Assembly: GCA_040772885.1 (NCBI GenBank)
Contig: JAXGXF010000008.1
Span: forward strand, 38,644-102,643
Source: Pullichristensenella sp002068815
GTDB lineage: Bacteria; Bacillota; Clostridia; Christensenellales; Aristaeellaceae
Reading direction: 5' to 3'
Length of the DNA stretch: 64,000 nt
In this document: piece by piece, positions 43,401 to 55,400 of the stretch
Layout of the letters: each line of letters opens with the position of its first letter
Numbering within the stretch: the first letter of the stretch is position 1
Notes under the pieces: generated by a model
The model's database searches: none
The model's input: the letters and a program-made list of their open reading frames with translations, nothing else
Told to the model about the DNA's origin: nothing
Position numbers and translations under genes: made by a program

Positions 43401-46400
43401 GCCGCGATCGCGGACAACGACGCGCGCAATCTCGCCAATATCGTCGGCAACGGCTTCCTGACGGCTTCGACAATGCTCGACCTCTGCGCCTACGGCAAGG
43501 CGACCGCGGAGGCGGAGATCCACGGTATCGACTTCAGCGGCATCAAGATCGTCGCATCGTTCGCGGCGGCGGTGCTCAGGAGTCGCCAGGAGGCGGTGCT
43601 CTACGGAAGCCACGTGACCGCCGGCGGCGTCGCGGCGAAGTCCTACTTAAGCAGCGAGGAAGCGAGCGCGAACGCCGCATCCGCGAAGCTCAACATCGGC
43701 TGCGGCATACTCGCCCTCGTCTCCGCGCCCGTGAACGTCGCGATCGCCTACGGAAGGTCCGCCTCGATCGCCGGCATCGCCCCGAACTCGATCGCGATTA
43801 CCGGCGGCAAGGTCGACATACGCTCCGACGGCCACGCGAATGCGCTCGCCGAGGTCAAGAATCAGTCGAACGTCAACCTGCTCGCGGCGGGGCTCAACGC
43901 GGCCTTCGCCTACCAGCAGGCGCGGTTTGACGCATACCTCGTGATTCCGAACGACGAAAGCGTCGAAACCGAGGGAACCGTCGGCGACGTCGACGTCAAG
44001 GTCAGCTACACGAGCCGCGCGAAGGCGGAGCTCACGCCCTCGGAGGGCGGCGTCGAGTTCTCGTATTACGCGAACATCAAGGTCAACGTCGCCGTCGCCG
44101 GGAACTCGACCGCCGCGAACGCGTACATCGCGGGCGCGGGCGCGATCGCGGCGAACAAGGTCACCGTCTCGGCGATCGGCGAGGCCTACGCGGACGCGAC
44201 CGTCTACAAGCCCATCGTCTCCGGCGGCATGGCCAACGTCGCCGCGAACGCGATGGCGGCGCTCCTTTCGGCCACGCAGAAGGCGTACATCCAGAGCATC
44301 ACGATCCGCGGCACAAGCGCGAGCGTGACCTCGGAGCTCAACAAGGACAAGGGAAAGGGCGCCTCGGCGACGCTCGGCTCCAACGGCGGCAACGCGAGCG
44401 CGTCGCTCGCGGGCGTGAACTCGAAGGCCAACATCGCCGTCGCCATCGCGGACGCGACGGGCAGCGCGAAGGTCATCTCGGCGAACCTGATTCTGACGGG
44501 CGCGCTGACGGTGAACAGCAAGGGCGATTCCTACGCGAAGGCCGTCGTCAACGGCGACGACTTCACGGGAGGCGCGGTCGGCATCGGCGTCAACGAGCTC
44601 TACGCCTACGCGAAGGGCGGCTTCAACGCGACCGCCGGCGGAAATATCTCCGCCTCGTCGATCACCATCGACAGCAACTACAAGGTCAACGCGAACGCCG
44701 TCTCCGCGCAGCCGAACGGGGGCGCGAAGCTCGAACTGGCCACGATCCAGGGCAACATCGCCTACGCAGAGACGGACGCCTCCTCGACGGCCGGCATCGA
44801 CGGCGCGGGGACGATCGCGACCGGCGCGCTCAGCGCGACCGCGAACGCAACCGCGAAGGCGACCGCGGAAATTCAGGGCGTGAACCTGAGCATCACCGGC
44901 GTCAACCTCGCGGTCAACGTCGTGACGGCGGTCGTCAACGGCACGCAGAAGGCGATCGTCAGGGGCGCGACCGTCTCGGCGAGCAGCGTGAGCGTCCGCT
45001 CCTACTTCAACATCGGAAGCTCCACGGAAAACTACGCCGCGACCGCGGTCGTCGGGAGCAACGGCGGCGCGAGCGTCGGCATCGTCGGTGGCAACACGAG
45101 CTCCGCGAAGGCCTCCGTGACCGCGAAGGTCTCCTCGGAGGTCGACGGCGCGGTGTTCGCGAGCGTCCCGGGCGCGGTGACCGTGCTGACGGAGGCGAAG
45201 TCCTTCGCGCTGGCGCGGGTCATCGAGCCGACCGCCGCGGTCACGCTCGTCAACGTCAGCCTCATAAAGGTCGAGGCGGACGCCGCCGGCACGTTCACGG
45301 CCTCGTTCAAGGTCGGGCCGGGGGACAGCAGCGTCGGGAGCGTCAGCGTCAAATCCGTCTACACGGTATACAGCCGGGCCAAGACCGGCTCGGCCGGCGG
45401 CCTGAACCTGAGCCTCGCAAACGCCAAGCTCAACAAGGCCACGGCGAACACCTCCGTCGCGGGCAACGCGGGCTTCGGAAGCGGCGGCAAGCTCGAGGTG
45501 TCGGGCGACGTGCTCGTCATGGTCGACGCGATCGCCGACGCGATCGCCGATGTCGCCTCGCCATCGCTCAGCGTCTCGGGCTACGGCGCGGCCGTCAACG
45601 AGGTCACGGCGAACCTGAACGCGTCGCAGAACGCCTACGCGTTCGGCAGCGGCTCCGCGAACATCGCCGGCCAGATCGAAATCCTCTCGAAGCTGAACGC
45701 CTCCGAGGGCGGCCACGGCGCGCTGGCGATCTCCCGCGGGCCGCGCGGCTCCATCAGCGCGCTCGCCGCGTACACGAACAGCGCCTACGCCAACAGCGCG
45801 AGCGAGAACATAGGCTACATCGCGGACATCGACCTGACGGCCGCCTCCGTGAAGCTCTACGTGCACACGGTCAACCTCGCGGACGCGCGGGCCGAGAACG
45901 GAAGCGCGCTGGGCGCGTTCGCGTACGGCAACCTCTACGCCGAGAGCTGCACGGCCGACAGGGCGGTCGCGAAGATCAGCGGCGGAAAGGTCACGGCGAC
46001 CTCGGGCTCGGTCGATCTCGACGCCGAGAATTCGTCGACATCAAAGTCGCTGGCGGCCGCGGGCGGCACCGACTTGCTCCTTGTCGGCGCGACGACGTCC
46101 GAATCGAAGGCCTACGTCGGGAAGTCCGGGAGGAGGCAGGTCGCGGAGGTCTTTATCGCGGACGGCGCGGTCGTAAAGGCGAAGGAGGACGTCGACCTCT
46201 ACGCCTACAACATCGGCCTCGCCCAGGCGATCATCCAGAAGGGCGGCAGCTACTCCATCGCGAAGATCGCAGTCTCCGCGCTCCCGACCGTCAGCTATTA
46301 CAGCACCTACGCGGGCGTCAAGGACGGCTGCCGGGTCGCGGCCGACAGGGATATCCGCATCCGCGCGCAGGACTACGCGCGCGCGAGGTCCGAGGCGATG

Positions 46401-49400
46401 GACACCTCGATGGGCGTCGGCGTCAACGTCGCGACGACCTACGGAGACAACGCCGTCTACACCGACACGAAGGTCGAGATCGGCGCCGCGAAGCTCTTCT
46501 CGACGCGAGATGTGCTGATCCAGGCCGAATCGAGCGCATACATGTACGCGCTCACGTACGCGTCCGTCGGCAGCATCTTCTACGGCTCGGGCACCATGCA
46601 GGCGAGGAATTACCTCGCGCGCACCGTGACCGCGGACATACTGGGCGGCGCGGACATCGAATCGGACTTCGGCACGCTCACGGTCAGGGCGACCGGCGGC
46701 GCGGCGGACGAAATCACGACATACGCCCGCTGCGACAGCACCGGCTTCGTCGCCATCGGCGACGCGCGGGCCTACATCGACGTGAGCACCGTCGTCAAGG
46801 CCAACGTCGCGCGCGGCGCGAAGCTCAAGAACACGTTCGGGTACGTGAAGATCTACACAGACGCCTCGATGAACCGGGCGTACGCCTACGCGCACGTCTA
46901 CAATTCGGGCGTCGGCAACGAGCCGGACGCGAAGGCGCTGGGCACGCTGACCTTGACCTCGCAGGTGAACCTCGGCGGCAGCGCGGGCTCCGGCACGGCC
47001 GAGGCCGTCGGGAAGAACGTCGACATCCGCAGCTATCTCGGAAAGCTCAACTTCACGATGCAGTCCTACTCGCGCGGCCGCGGCCTGGGCGTGAACGTCG
47101 ACTCGGAGAGCAGGACGTACGCCTATCTCACGAGCGAGGTCAACGCGCGCAACGCGACCGTCAAGGGCTACGACAGCGTCGTGATACAGGCTGAGTCCCG
47201 CCCGGGCTGGCGCTCGGCGCACATACTGAACGACGCCTACTCGTTCGCACAGGGCATCGGGGACGCGACGGCGACCGCGCAGTTGGGCGGCAGCTACTCC
47301 AAAACCAGCGTCCACCTCTACGGCGGGACGAACGTGTACGGCGCGAAGGTGACGATCGACGCGCTCAGGTTCAACGGCACCGTCAACCAGTACCCGCATA
47401 CGCGCCGCACGGGCATCGCGTCCTCGCATACCAACCACTGGGGATCGTTCAGCAACCAGCGCGAGATGTACGTCGACTCCGGAGTCGGCTTCCACATCGG
47501 CGACGCGGCGGCCGGCATCGTCATCGACATCTCCGCGTCCGGCGTCCGCCAGGTGGGCCTGCCCAAGGAGAACATGAGTCTGGTCGGCATATCGGGGGAC
47601 GTCGTCACGATCAACCCCCTGTCGAACCCGCTGCCCGGATTCCTGTACCTCGGCGTGCACGACGGGAGCGGCTACAAGGTCTACAACCAGCAGTTCATCC
47701 CCGAGGTCATCATCATCAACCGCACCGGCATGCGGCTGGACATCATGGGCATCACGGTCGAGAACATCAACTTCGTATACCCCTCTGTCTCGGGCGGCAA
47801 CGGCATAAAGCGCGAGTCCAGCCTGAACCGGACGCCGACGATCATCATCGAGAGCCGGTCGAACGGCGGCGTGTACGTCAGGAGGCTGATCTCGAACCGG
47901 ACCGGCACGACGATCTTCCGCTGGACCGGGAGGGACGGGGGCAACCTGACCTCAGACGGCGAAGTGCCGGTTGCCAGCGCGGCGGGCGCGAAGGTCTCGC
48001 CCGTCTGGACGCACTCGCTCATAATTGAGAACGCCGCGAACATCGGCGCCGACGCCGACAACCGCTTCACCGCGTTCCTGTTCCTGCTGGGCACCGAGGA
48101 GGGCGCGTTCAGCGCCGTGACATCCGGATCGAGCTACATGCGGCTCACGCCGGTGCTGTTCATCGAGAAGAACACGAAGGACGAAGTGACCGACGCCGCC
48201 GACGCGTCCGCCTTCTCGCCGACGCTTCGCGTGGAGAGGCTCATGGCGACGGGCGACAACGACCTCGTCCTCGCAAACGGCATACGGCTCTACAGCCTGA
48301 AGGGCTCGACGGTCATCGAGATGCCGCTGCCGGGCACGCTCGAATACGTCACCGGCGAGCTGAAGGGCCTGACCGCGAGCGCGACGATCAGCACGGCGGG
48401 GCTCGAAAGGTACCTGCAGGGGTACAGCATCGCCGACGACGTATACATCTACCTGCTGCCCAACGGCACCACGATCTACGTCGACTCGCTCGGCCAGATC
48501 GCGCGCGTCACCGAGATGGTCGGCGCGACCGAGGTCAGCACGACGCTGAAGGACTTTGCGTTCGTGCCCGGGGACAGCGGCATCGCCCAGGTGGGCCTCG
48601 GCACCGGCGTGAGCCTGAACCTCGGAACCGGCGAACTGACGCTGGAGAGCGGCGCGAACTTCGAGGCGCTGCTCAGCGTCATCGACGCGGACTGGCTGAT
48701 GAACAACACAGGCACCGGCGCCGGGAAGAAGTTCGTCTTCACCTACACGCAGCGCAAGCTCGTGACGGACCCGGAGACCGGCGGATCGATCTGGGAGACG
48801 GAGCTCATCGAGGTCGGCGTGACCCCGTGGATAACCGTCGGAACCTCCATCCTCTATTGGGTGAACAACCGCGGCCTCTCCTCGACCAACCTGCTGGACG
48901 AGAACGAGATGTACCTGCTGAGGAAGACCGGCGACACGCTCGAGGTGTTCGTCATCGGCGGGCCGGACGAGGTAAACGAGCAGCACGGCTATAACAAGGA
49001 CAGCCTCTACCCCTACTACGACGACAAGAACAAGACCGTCACGGTGGATGACGGAATCGCGAACAAGTGGAAAAACGCCACCCCCGCCGAGTTTAACGAA
49101 GCGAAGGAGCAGATCGGCAACCTCGTGCTCGACTTTGAAAACCCCAAACTCGAGGTGCAATACGTCGGAATCGGTAATTTCCTGGGGATCGACAGGCTTT
49201 GGGCCTATTACGAAATATCCACCGGGTTGTGGTACTATCGCGAAGCGTACGAGTATTTCCCCGGCCTGTACACCAGCAGAATGAAGCTGCTGCCGGACCA
49301 GAATATCGGCACCGCGCACTGCCTGCTTTCCGGGACCGTGCTCCAAAATGTGTATTACGGCGGGAGCCCGATTGCCATTTCCGTCCAGAACGACTACTTC

Positions 49401-52400
49401 TACACCCAGACCATTCGCGACGAGTGGGACGACAACGGGGGCTATATCGCCATCGACAACGGCGGCAACTACAGGCTGTCCATGAGCGGCCCGATGCTGC
49501 GCGAATGGGACATCACCGTTCTCTACGCGACGAAGCGCGCGGCGTCGCTCGCGATCACGCCCGTGGACCCGGAGGACGAGGACACCCGCTACCACGTTGG
49601 CGTCTTTGAGACGGACGAGCCGGGGAACGCGAACAGCTACGCGGAGTTCGACGGGCCGATCAAGAACATCCCGATCAAGGAAGACAACCTCCCGGCGAAC
49701 AGCTACGAGTCCGGCACGGGCTATCGCATCCACGACATGCTCTACATCGCCAAGAACGGGCAGGTGCTGATGCTCGTCGACAGCGACGGCGACAGGACCA
49801 TCGATTTCAGCGCCGCGTACAACGGCGCGACCTACCGGTCCGACTTCATGACCATCGCAAATGTCGGCGCGCTTCTGAACGCCTACACCGGGGCGAACGA
49901 GCCGATCCAGCCGCAGATCGAGCTGAAGAAGGACGTGCAGTCCGTCGCGCTCGAGCGGCTGACCAATTTCGTCGCGACCGACGTACAGGGCAGGTACTGG
50001 TATTGGGACGGCGCGGTCTGGAATCTCGCGACCGCGGTTCCGGTCGACGGGAAGACCCGGATACAGTACGGTGGGAATACGCACCTGACGATCTGGACGA
50101 AGGACGACGTGCTCTACTTCCTGCTCCCCGACGACACGCAGATCGGCTCCGACGGCAGCATCGCCGGCGGCGGAACGACCGCCCAGGCGCAGAAGCTCAT
50201 ATCGGTCGATGGGCTCAAGTACCTGCTGGGCATGCTCGAGGGCGACAACGTCGTCGTCACGATGCCGGACGCGCACGGAAGCCTCGAGGACGGGAGGCGC
50301 AACGGCCAGGTCGGGCCGAACATACACGCCTTCGGAGACGCGACGTTCATCAGCAGCTCGACGGGCTCGATCGGAACCGCCGTGGCCCCGCTCGGCATCG
50401 TCGTCGGCGGAGAGTTGATCTTCAAAAACCTGGCCGGTGAGACGAAGCTTGAGACGAACGCCAACCTCATATCAAACGAAGGCGACGTCGTCATCGCCCC
50501 GGGCACGGTCGTGCGCGACGTGCTGTTCAAGGTCAGCGCGAACGGCGGCAGCATCCGCTTTACGGACATCACGGTCCTCAGCGAGGACGACGGCGACTCA
50601 AACAACGGCGCGCTCGACTTCCGCGCGCTCGAGGAGATCGCCCAGCTTGCCGCTCCGGTCCCCGGCCATCTGACCGGGCTCGTGCTCAGGGGCGCGCCGA
50701 TCAGCAAGGCGTACGCGGACTGGACCGCGTCGAACGGCGGCATCTCGCTTGCCCGGATCGACGCAATCAACGCCAAGGTGGAGCTCGACGCCGGCGGCTC
50801 GATCTCCGCGGCCGCGATCCTCGCGGACAAGAAGTCCGAGCTGACGCTTGCCGCGGACGGGGATATCGTTTCCACGTCCGTCACGCTGACCGATTCCAAG
50901 CTGATCGGCGGCGCCGGAGGGACGATCATGATGACCACGGTTCGCGCGACGGAGGGCTCCGAAGTCTCGCTGACGGCGGTCCAGCACATCATGGCCTCGA
51001 GCGTTTCCGCGAACGACTCGAAGGTCACGGGAAGCGCCGGCGGATCGATCACGGTGACCTTGGCCATTGACGCGGCGGCCGATTCCGAAGTGACGCTGAC
51101 CGCGGACGGGGGCATCTCAATCGCGAGCATTTCGGCGGACGGCGGTTCGACGGTCGAGGGACACGCGGACATGTCGATCTCGGCGCAGGCCGTCGACGCG
51201 AGGGCCGGCTCCACGGTCAAGATGGAGGCCAAAGGGGATATCGACAGCGCGGCCGTATTCGCCGACGACTCGGACATCCTCTTCGATTCCGGCGCGGACA
51301 TCTCGGTCGGCCGCATCGACGCGGACAACAAATCGCTTTTGGACTTCGACGCGGACGGCTCGATCACGGCGTACGAGGCGGATTTGAACGGCTCGACGCT
51401 CGACTTCCTCGCCGGGCGGGACATACTGTTTGACATCATCGAGGGGGATTCCTCGACCGTCGCGCTGCGCTCGAGGGACGGGAACATCTTCACAAAGGAC
51501 GCCGGGAGCTACATCCGGCTGCGCGGCGCGTCGGCGCTGACGCTGTCGGCGGGCGGGGACATCGGGCGCAGCGGCGCGCGCCTGATCGCGGACGTGCCCG
51601 AGAACATCATCGTGCGCATCGAAAAGGTTGCGAACCTCCACCTCGACGGCGTCGCGCTGACCGGCGGGGCCTTCGACGGCGCGCGGCCGTCGGCCGACAT
51701 CCGCAGCGGCCGCGCCGAGGGCGGGAAGGCGCTCTCGGGCGACTGGCTCGGCGCCGCGGGCATCGAGGCGCTGAACCCGGCGATCGCAAACCAGACCCCG
51801 GAGCAGATCGCCGCATGGATCGCCTCGCTGATGGCGCGCAGCCGGTGGGAATCGATGATCACCGCCGACGCGCTTTCCAGCCAGATCGGGCTGAACGCGA
51901 TCGCGCCGAACACGCTGAAGGCGCTGCTCGTCGACGGCGTGACCTTCACGGACGCTGCGCTCAACCAGATGCTGCTCGCGAAGGACTACGCGACGCTCGG
52001 CACGATGCTCTCCGCGGTGCTCCCGGCGACGCAACCCGACCCGATTACCGGGCTCCCGGTTCCCAGGGTCGCGGACGAGGTCGCCCTGAAGTGGCTCGAG
52101 GGCGCGATCGCGGACGACAAGGTCGCGGACCTCGCGGGCACGCTGAGCGCGCTGCTCACGCAGGACGAGATACTCGCGCTGATCGAGGCCGCATGGGTCA
52201 TCGCCGACTACGCGGGCCACTCCGTGCCCGCGATGGACGACCCCGCGGCGCGCGCGCTGAACCTCTCGATCGGCACGTCGACCGGCGCGGCGCACATCTG
52301 GAACGAGGGCGACATCGCAATCGTACAGGACCACGGCGACTTCACCGCCGCGGACGTGCGCTCCGAGCGCGGCGACGCGGACATCCGCGCGAGCGAGGGC

Positions 52401-55400
52401 TCGATCTTCGGCGCCGAGAGCGATGCGCCGAACGTGCAGGCCCGGCGGATCAAGCTCTTCGCGGCGCTCGGCATCGGGTCCGGCGGCCGCGCGCTGACGA
52501 CCGAGCAGCAGGCCAACCGGCCGACGCTCGTCGCGAACATCACGAAGCCGGTCAAGGACGCGGGCGGCGACTACGCGCTCCGCCTCTTTGAGCGCCCCGT
52601 CACCGAAACCGTGCTCGAGCAGGAGCTCGACCTGAACGGCGATCCCATGTACGACCTGTTCGGAGAACCCGTGATGCACGAGGTCGAGCGGCCCGTGCTC
52701 GACGCGCTCGGGCACCCGGTCACCGAGTGGGTGGCCGACATCGCGGTCGCGTACGACTGGCTGCGCGTCGACTATCCGGCGGAGGCGACGAGGCTCGACG
52801 CCAAGGCCGGCGGGAGCGTCTACCTCGCGGAGGCGAGCGGGGACTTCGGCCTCGGGACCATCGAAGCGGGCGGCGACGTCTCGCTGTGCGCCCCCGGAAC
52901 GATCTACGACGTGCGCGGGGATTCCGAGACCGCCCCGAACATCGAAGCCGTCGGCAAGGCGAGCCTGACCTCCGATAACGGCACGATCGGCACAAACGGC
53001 GACTACCTCGAGACCGACGTGGGCGGCGTGGTCACCGCGCGCGCCGAGGGGGACATCAACATACTGGACCGCGCGGACCTCGCGCTCGTCGCGGATTCCG
53101 CGCACGGGCAGGTCAACGCGGACGCGGCCGGGGACATCGAGCTCTCGAATTCCGACCCGAATGCAAACCTGATCATCGGGCCGGTGCACGCGGGCGGCAA
53201 CGCCTCGATCGCTGCGCAGGGCTCGCTCGTCGCGGGGGACCGCCTCGGGCGATCGGAGCAGGTCGTCGGCGCGAGCATACGGCTCGAGGCGGGCGGCGAC
53301 ATCGGAACCCCCGAATCCCCGATATTGATCGAGACCGACGCGGAGGCCGGCGGCACGCTGACCGCGCTCGCCTCGGGTTGCGCGTACGCGACCGAACTGA
53401 CCGGCGGCCTGATCGTGAAGAAGATCGCGACCGGCGGGGACGCGGTGCTGGCGGTGCCGGGCGGCGTCACCGACGAGGACGGCGGCCAGAAGGTCGTGAA
53501 CGTGAACGACAAGGCGCGCGACTTCATCGAGGCGACGGCCCGGGCCGAGCAGGCGCAGGCGGCGGCGGACGCGGCGAAGGCATACGCGGCCGACGGCGGA
53601 AGGCTGCCGGAGGAGCTCGGAAGGGCCGCGGCGGAGAGGGCGGTCCTGCAGGCGCAGGCGCTGCTCGACGCGCAGCAGGCCTCGCTCGCGGCGCTGAACA
53701 GCCAGCTCGACGCTCTGAAGCTCAATCCCAAGGCGACGCCGAAGCAGATCGACGCGCTCGCGCGCAGGGTCGCGGCGCAGCAGGCCAAGGTGGACGCCGC
53801 GCAGCTCGAGCGCATCGCCAGGCAAAGCGCGCTCGACGGCATCAACGCCCGGATCGACCTCGCGCGGCAACACGCGGAGGACCTGCAGGGCGCCGCCGAT
53901 CTGCTCCGGCTCGACGCGCAGGCGCTGGCGAATCAGGCGCACCTCGCGCTCTTTGACGCGATGGGCGCGGGCGACTCGATCGAGGCCGGCGGCAGCGTGA
54001 CGATTGCGGCGGGCGGCCCGATCGGAAGCTCCGCAAACGCGCTCGGCGTGCGCGCCGCGGGGACCGTCTCGCTCAGCGTCGGCGACCCGGCCAACGACAC
54101 CGTGGACATCGAGGGCACCGGCGGCATGAACCTGCTGCCGATCCGGGCCGGAAGCGTGTACATAAGCGCCATCGGAAGCATACTCGCCGCCGGCGCGAAG
54201 GGGGGCGACATCGCGGCGAACAGCCTGTCGATCCGCTCCGTGACGGGCGACGTCGGCGCGGCGAACCGCCCGATCCGGACCTCCGTCGCAAACCTGACCG
54301 CGATGGGCAACAACATCTGCATCGAGAACGACCGCTCGCTCACCCTCGACGGTGTCATCGGCGGGACCGTCGACCTGGCCGTCCGCGGGAACGTGATCTC
54401 CGGGAGCGGAACGCCCAACATCTTCGCCGATCTGCTGAAGCTCCGCGCGAGCGGCAACATCGCAGCGATCGGCGACCGGCTCGACATACACGTCGGCGCG
54501 CTCGACATGGCGGGCAGGGATGCGTTCCTGCACAACAGCTCCGGATATCTGGACGTCTTGAACATCCAGGGCAAATACGTCGATATCGAGGCGGACGGCT
54601 TCGTGATCGGCGGAACGATCTTTGCGAAGAACCTGCGAATATTCGCGCAGGGCGGCGTCGGGAGCGCGGGCGACCCGCTGGCGATCAACGTGCCGGGCCG
54701 CGTGAACATCGCCTCGGCGTACGGGAGGGTCTACTGGAAGAACCTGTTCCGGCCCGAGCACTACATCCCGCGCACGCTGACCGACCCGCGGACGGGCGTG
54801 AGCGTGATCGGGGACATCCACCGCAGGGCGGTGTTGAGCGTCGCGAACCTGACGCTCCTCGATCGAGAGGCGCTCGCCGCGCGGATACGGCAGGCGCTGT
54901 TGAGCGAGGCGCTCGTGCTCGCGTACGGCATCCGGCTGACCGCGCCGGGCGGCGAACCCGGGTTCGTCGGTACGGTCGAGGTGCGCATACCGGTCGACCC
55001 GCGCTACGAGGGGCTGCCGCTGCTGGTTCTCGGTTTTGTGAACGGCCGGTACGCGCTGTTCGGCGGCATCGTGAAGGACGGCGTACTCGCGTTTGAGACG
55101 GCGGAGCTCGGCGACTTTGTCGTGCTCGACCCGGCGCTCTACGAGGAAGTGTTCAAGCTCTTCAACGGGTTCCTGAACTGGACGCTTTCGGAGCAGATGG
55201 ACGCCTCCGAGGAGGCGCTCGCGATCCTCGAGGCGGCGTATCGGGCGTACCGCGAGCAGAGCGGCGAGGGGCTCTACCTGCTCAACGCGAGCACCGGCGT
55301 GCAGGCGGACTTTGAAAAGGACGGTTCCGCGCCCGAGGGAGCGTACGAGGGCATGCGGCTCGAGGTCGAGATCGAGAGGCCGGACGGGGCGGAGGGAACC

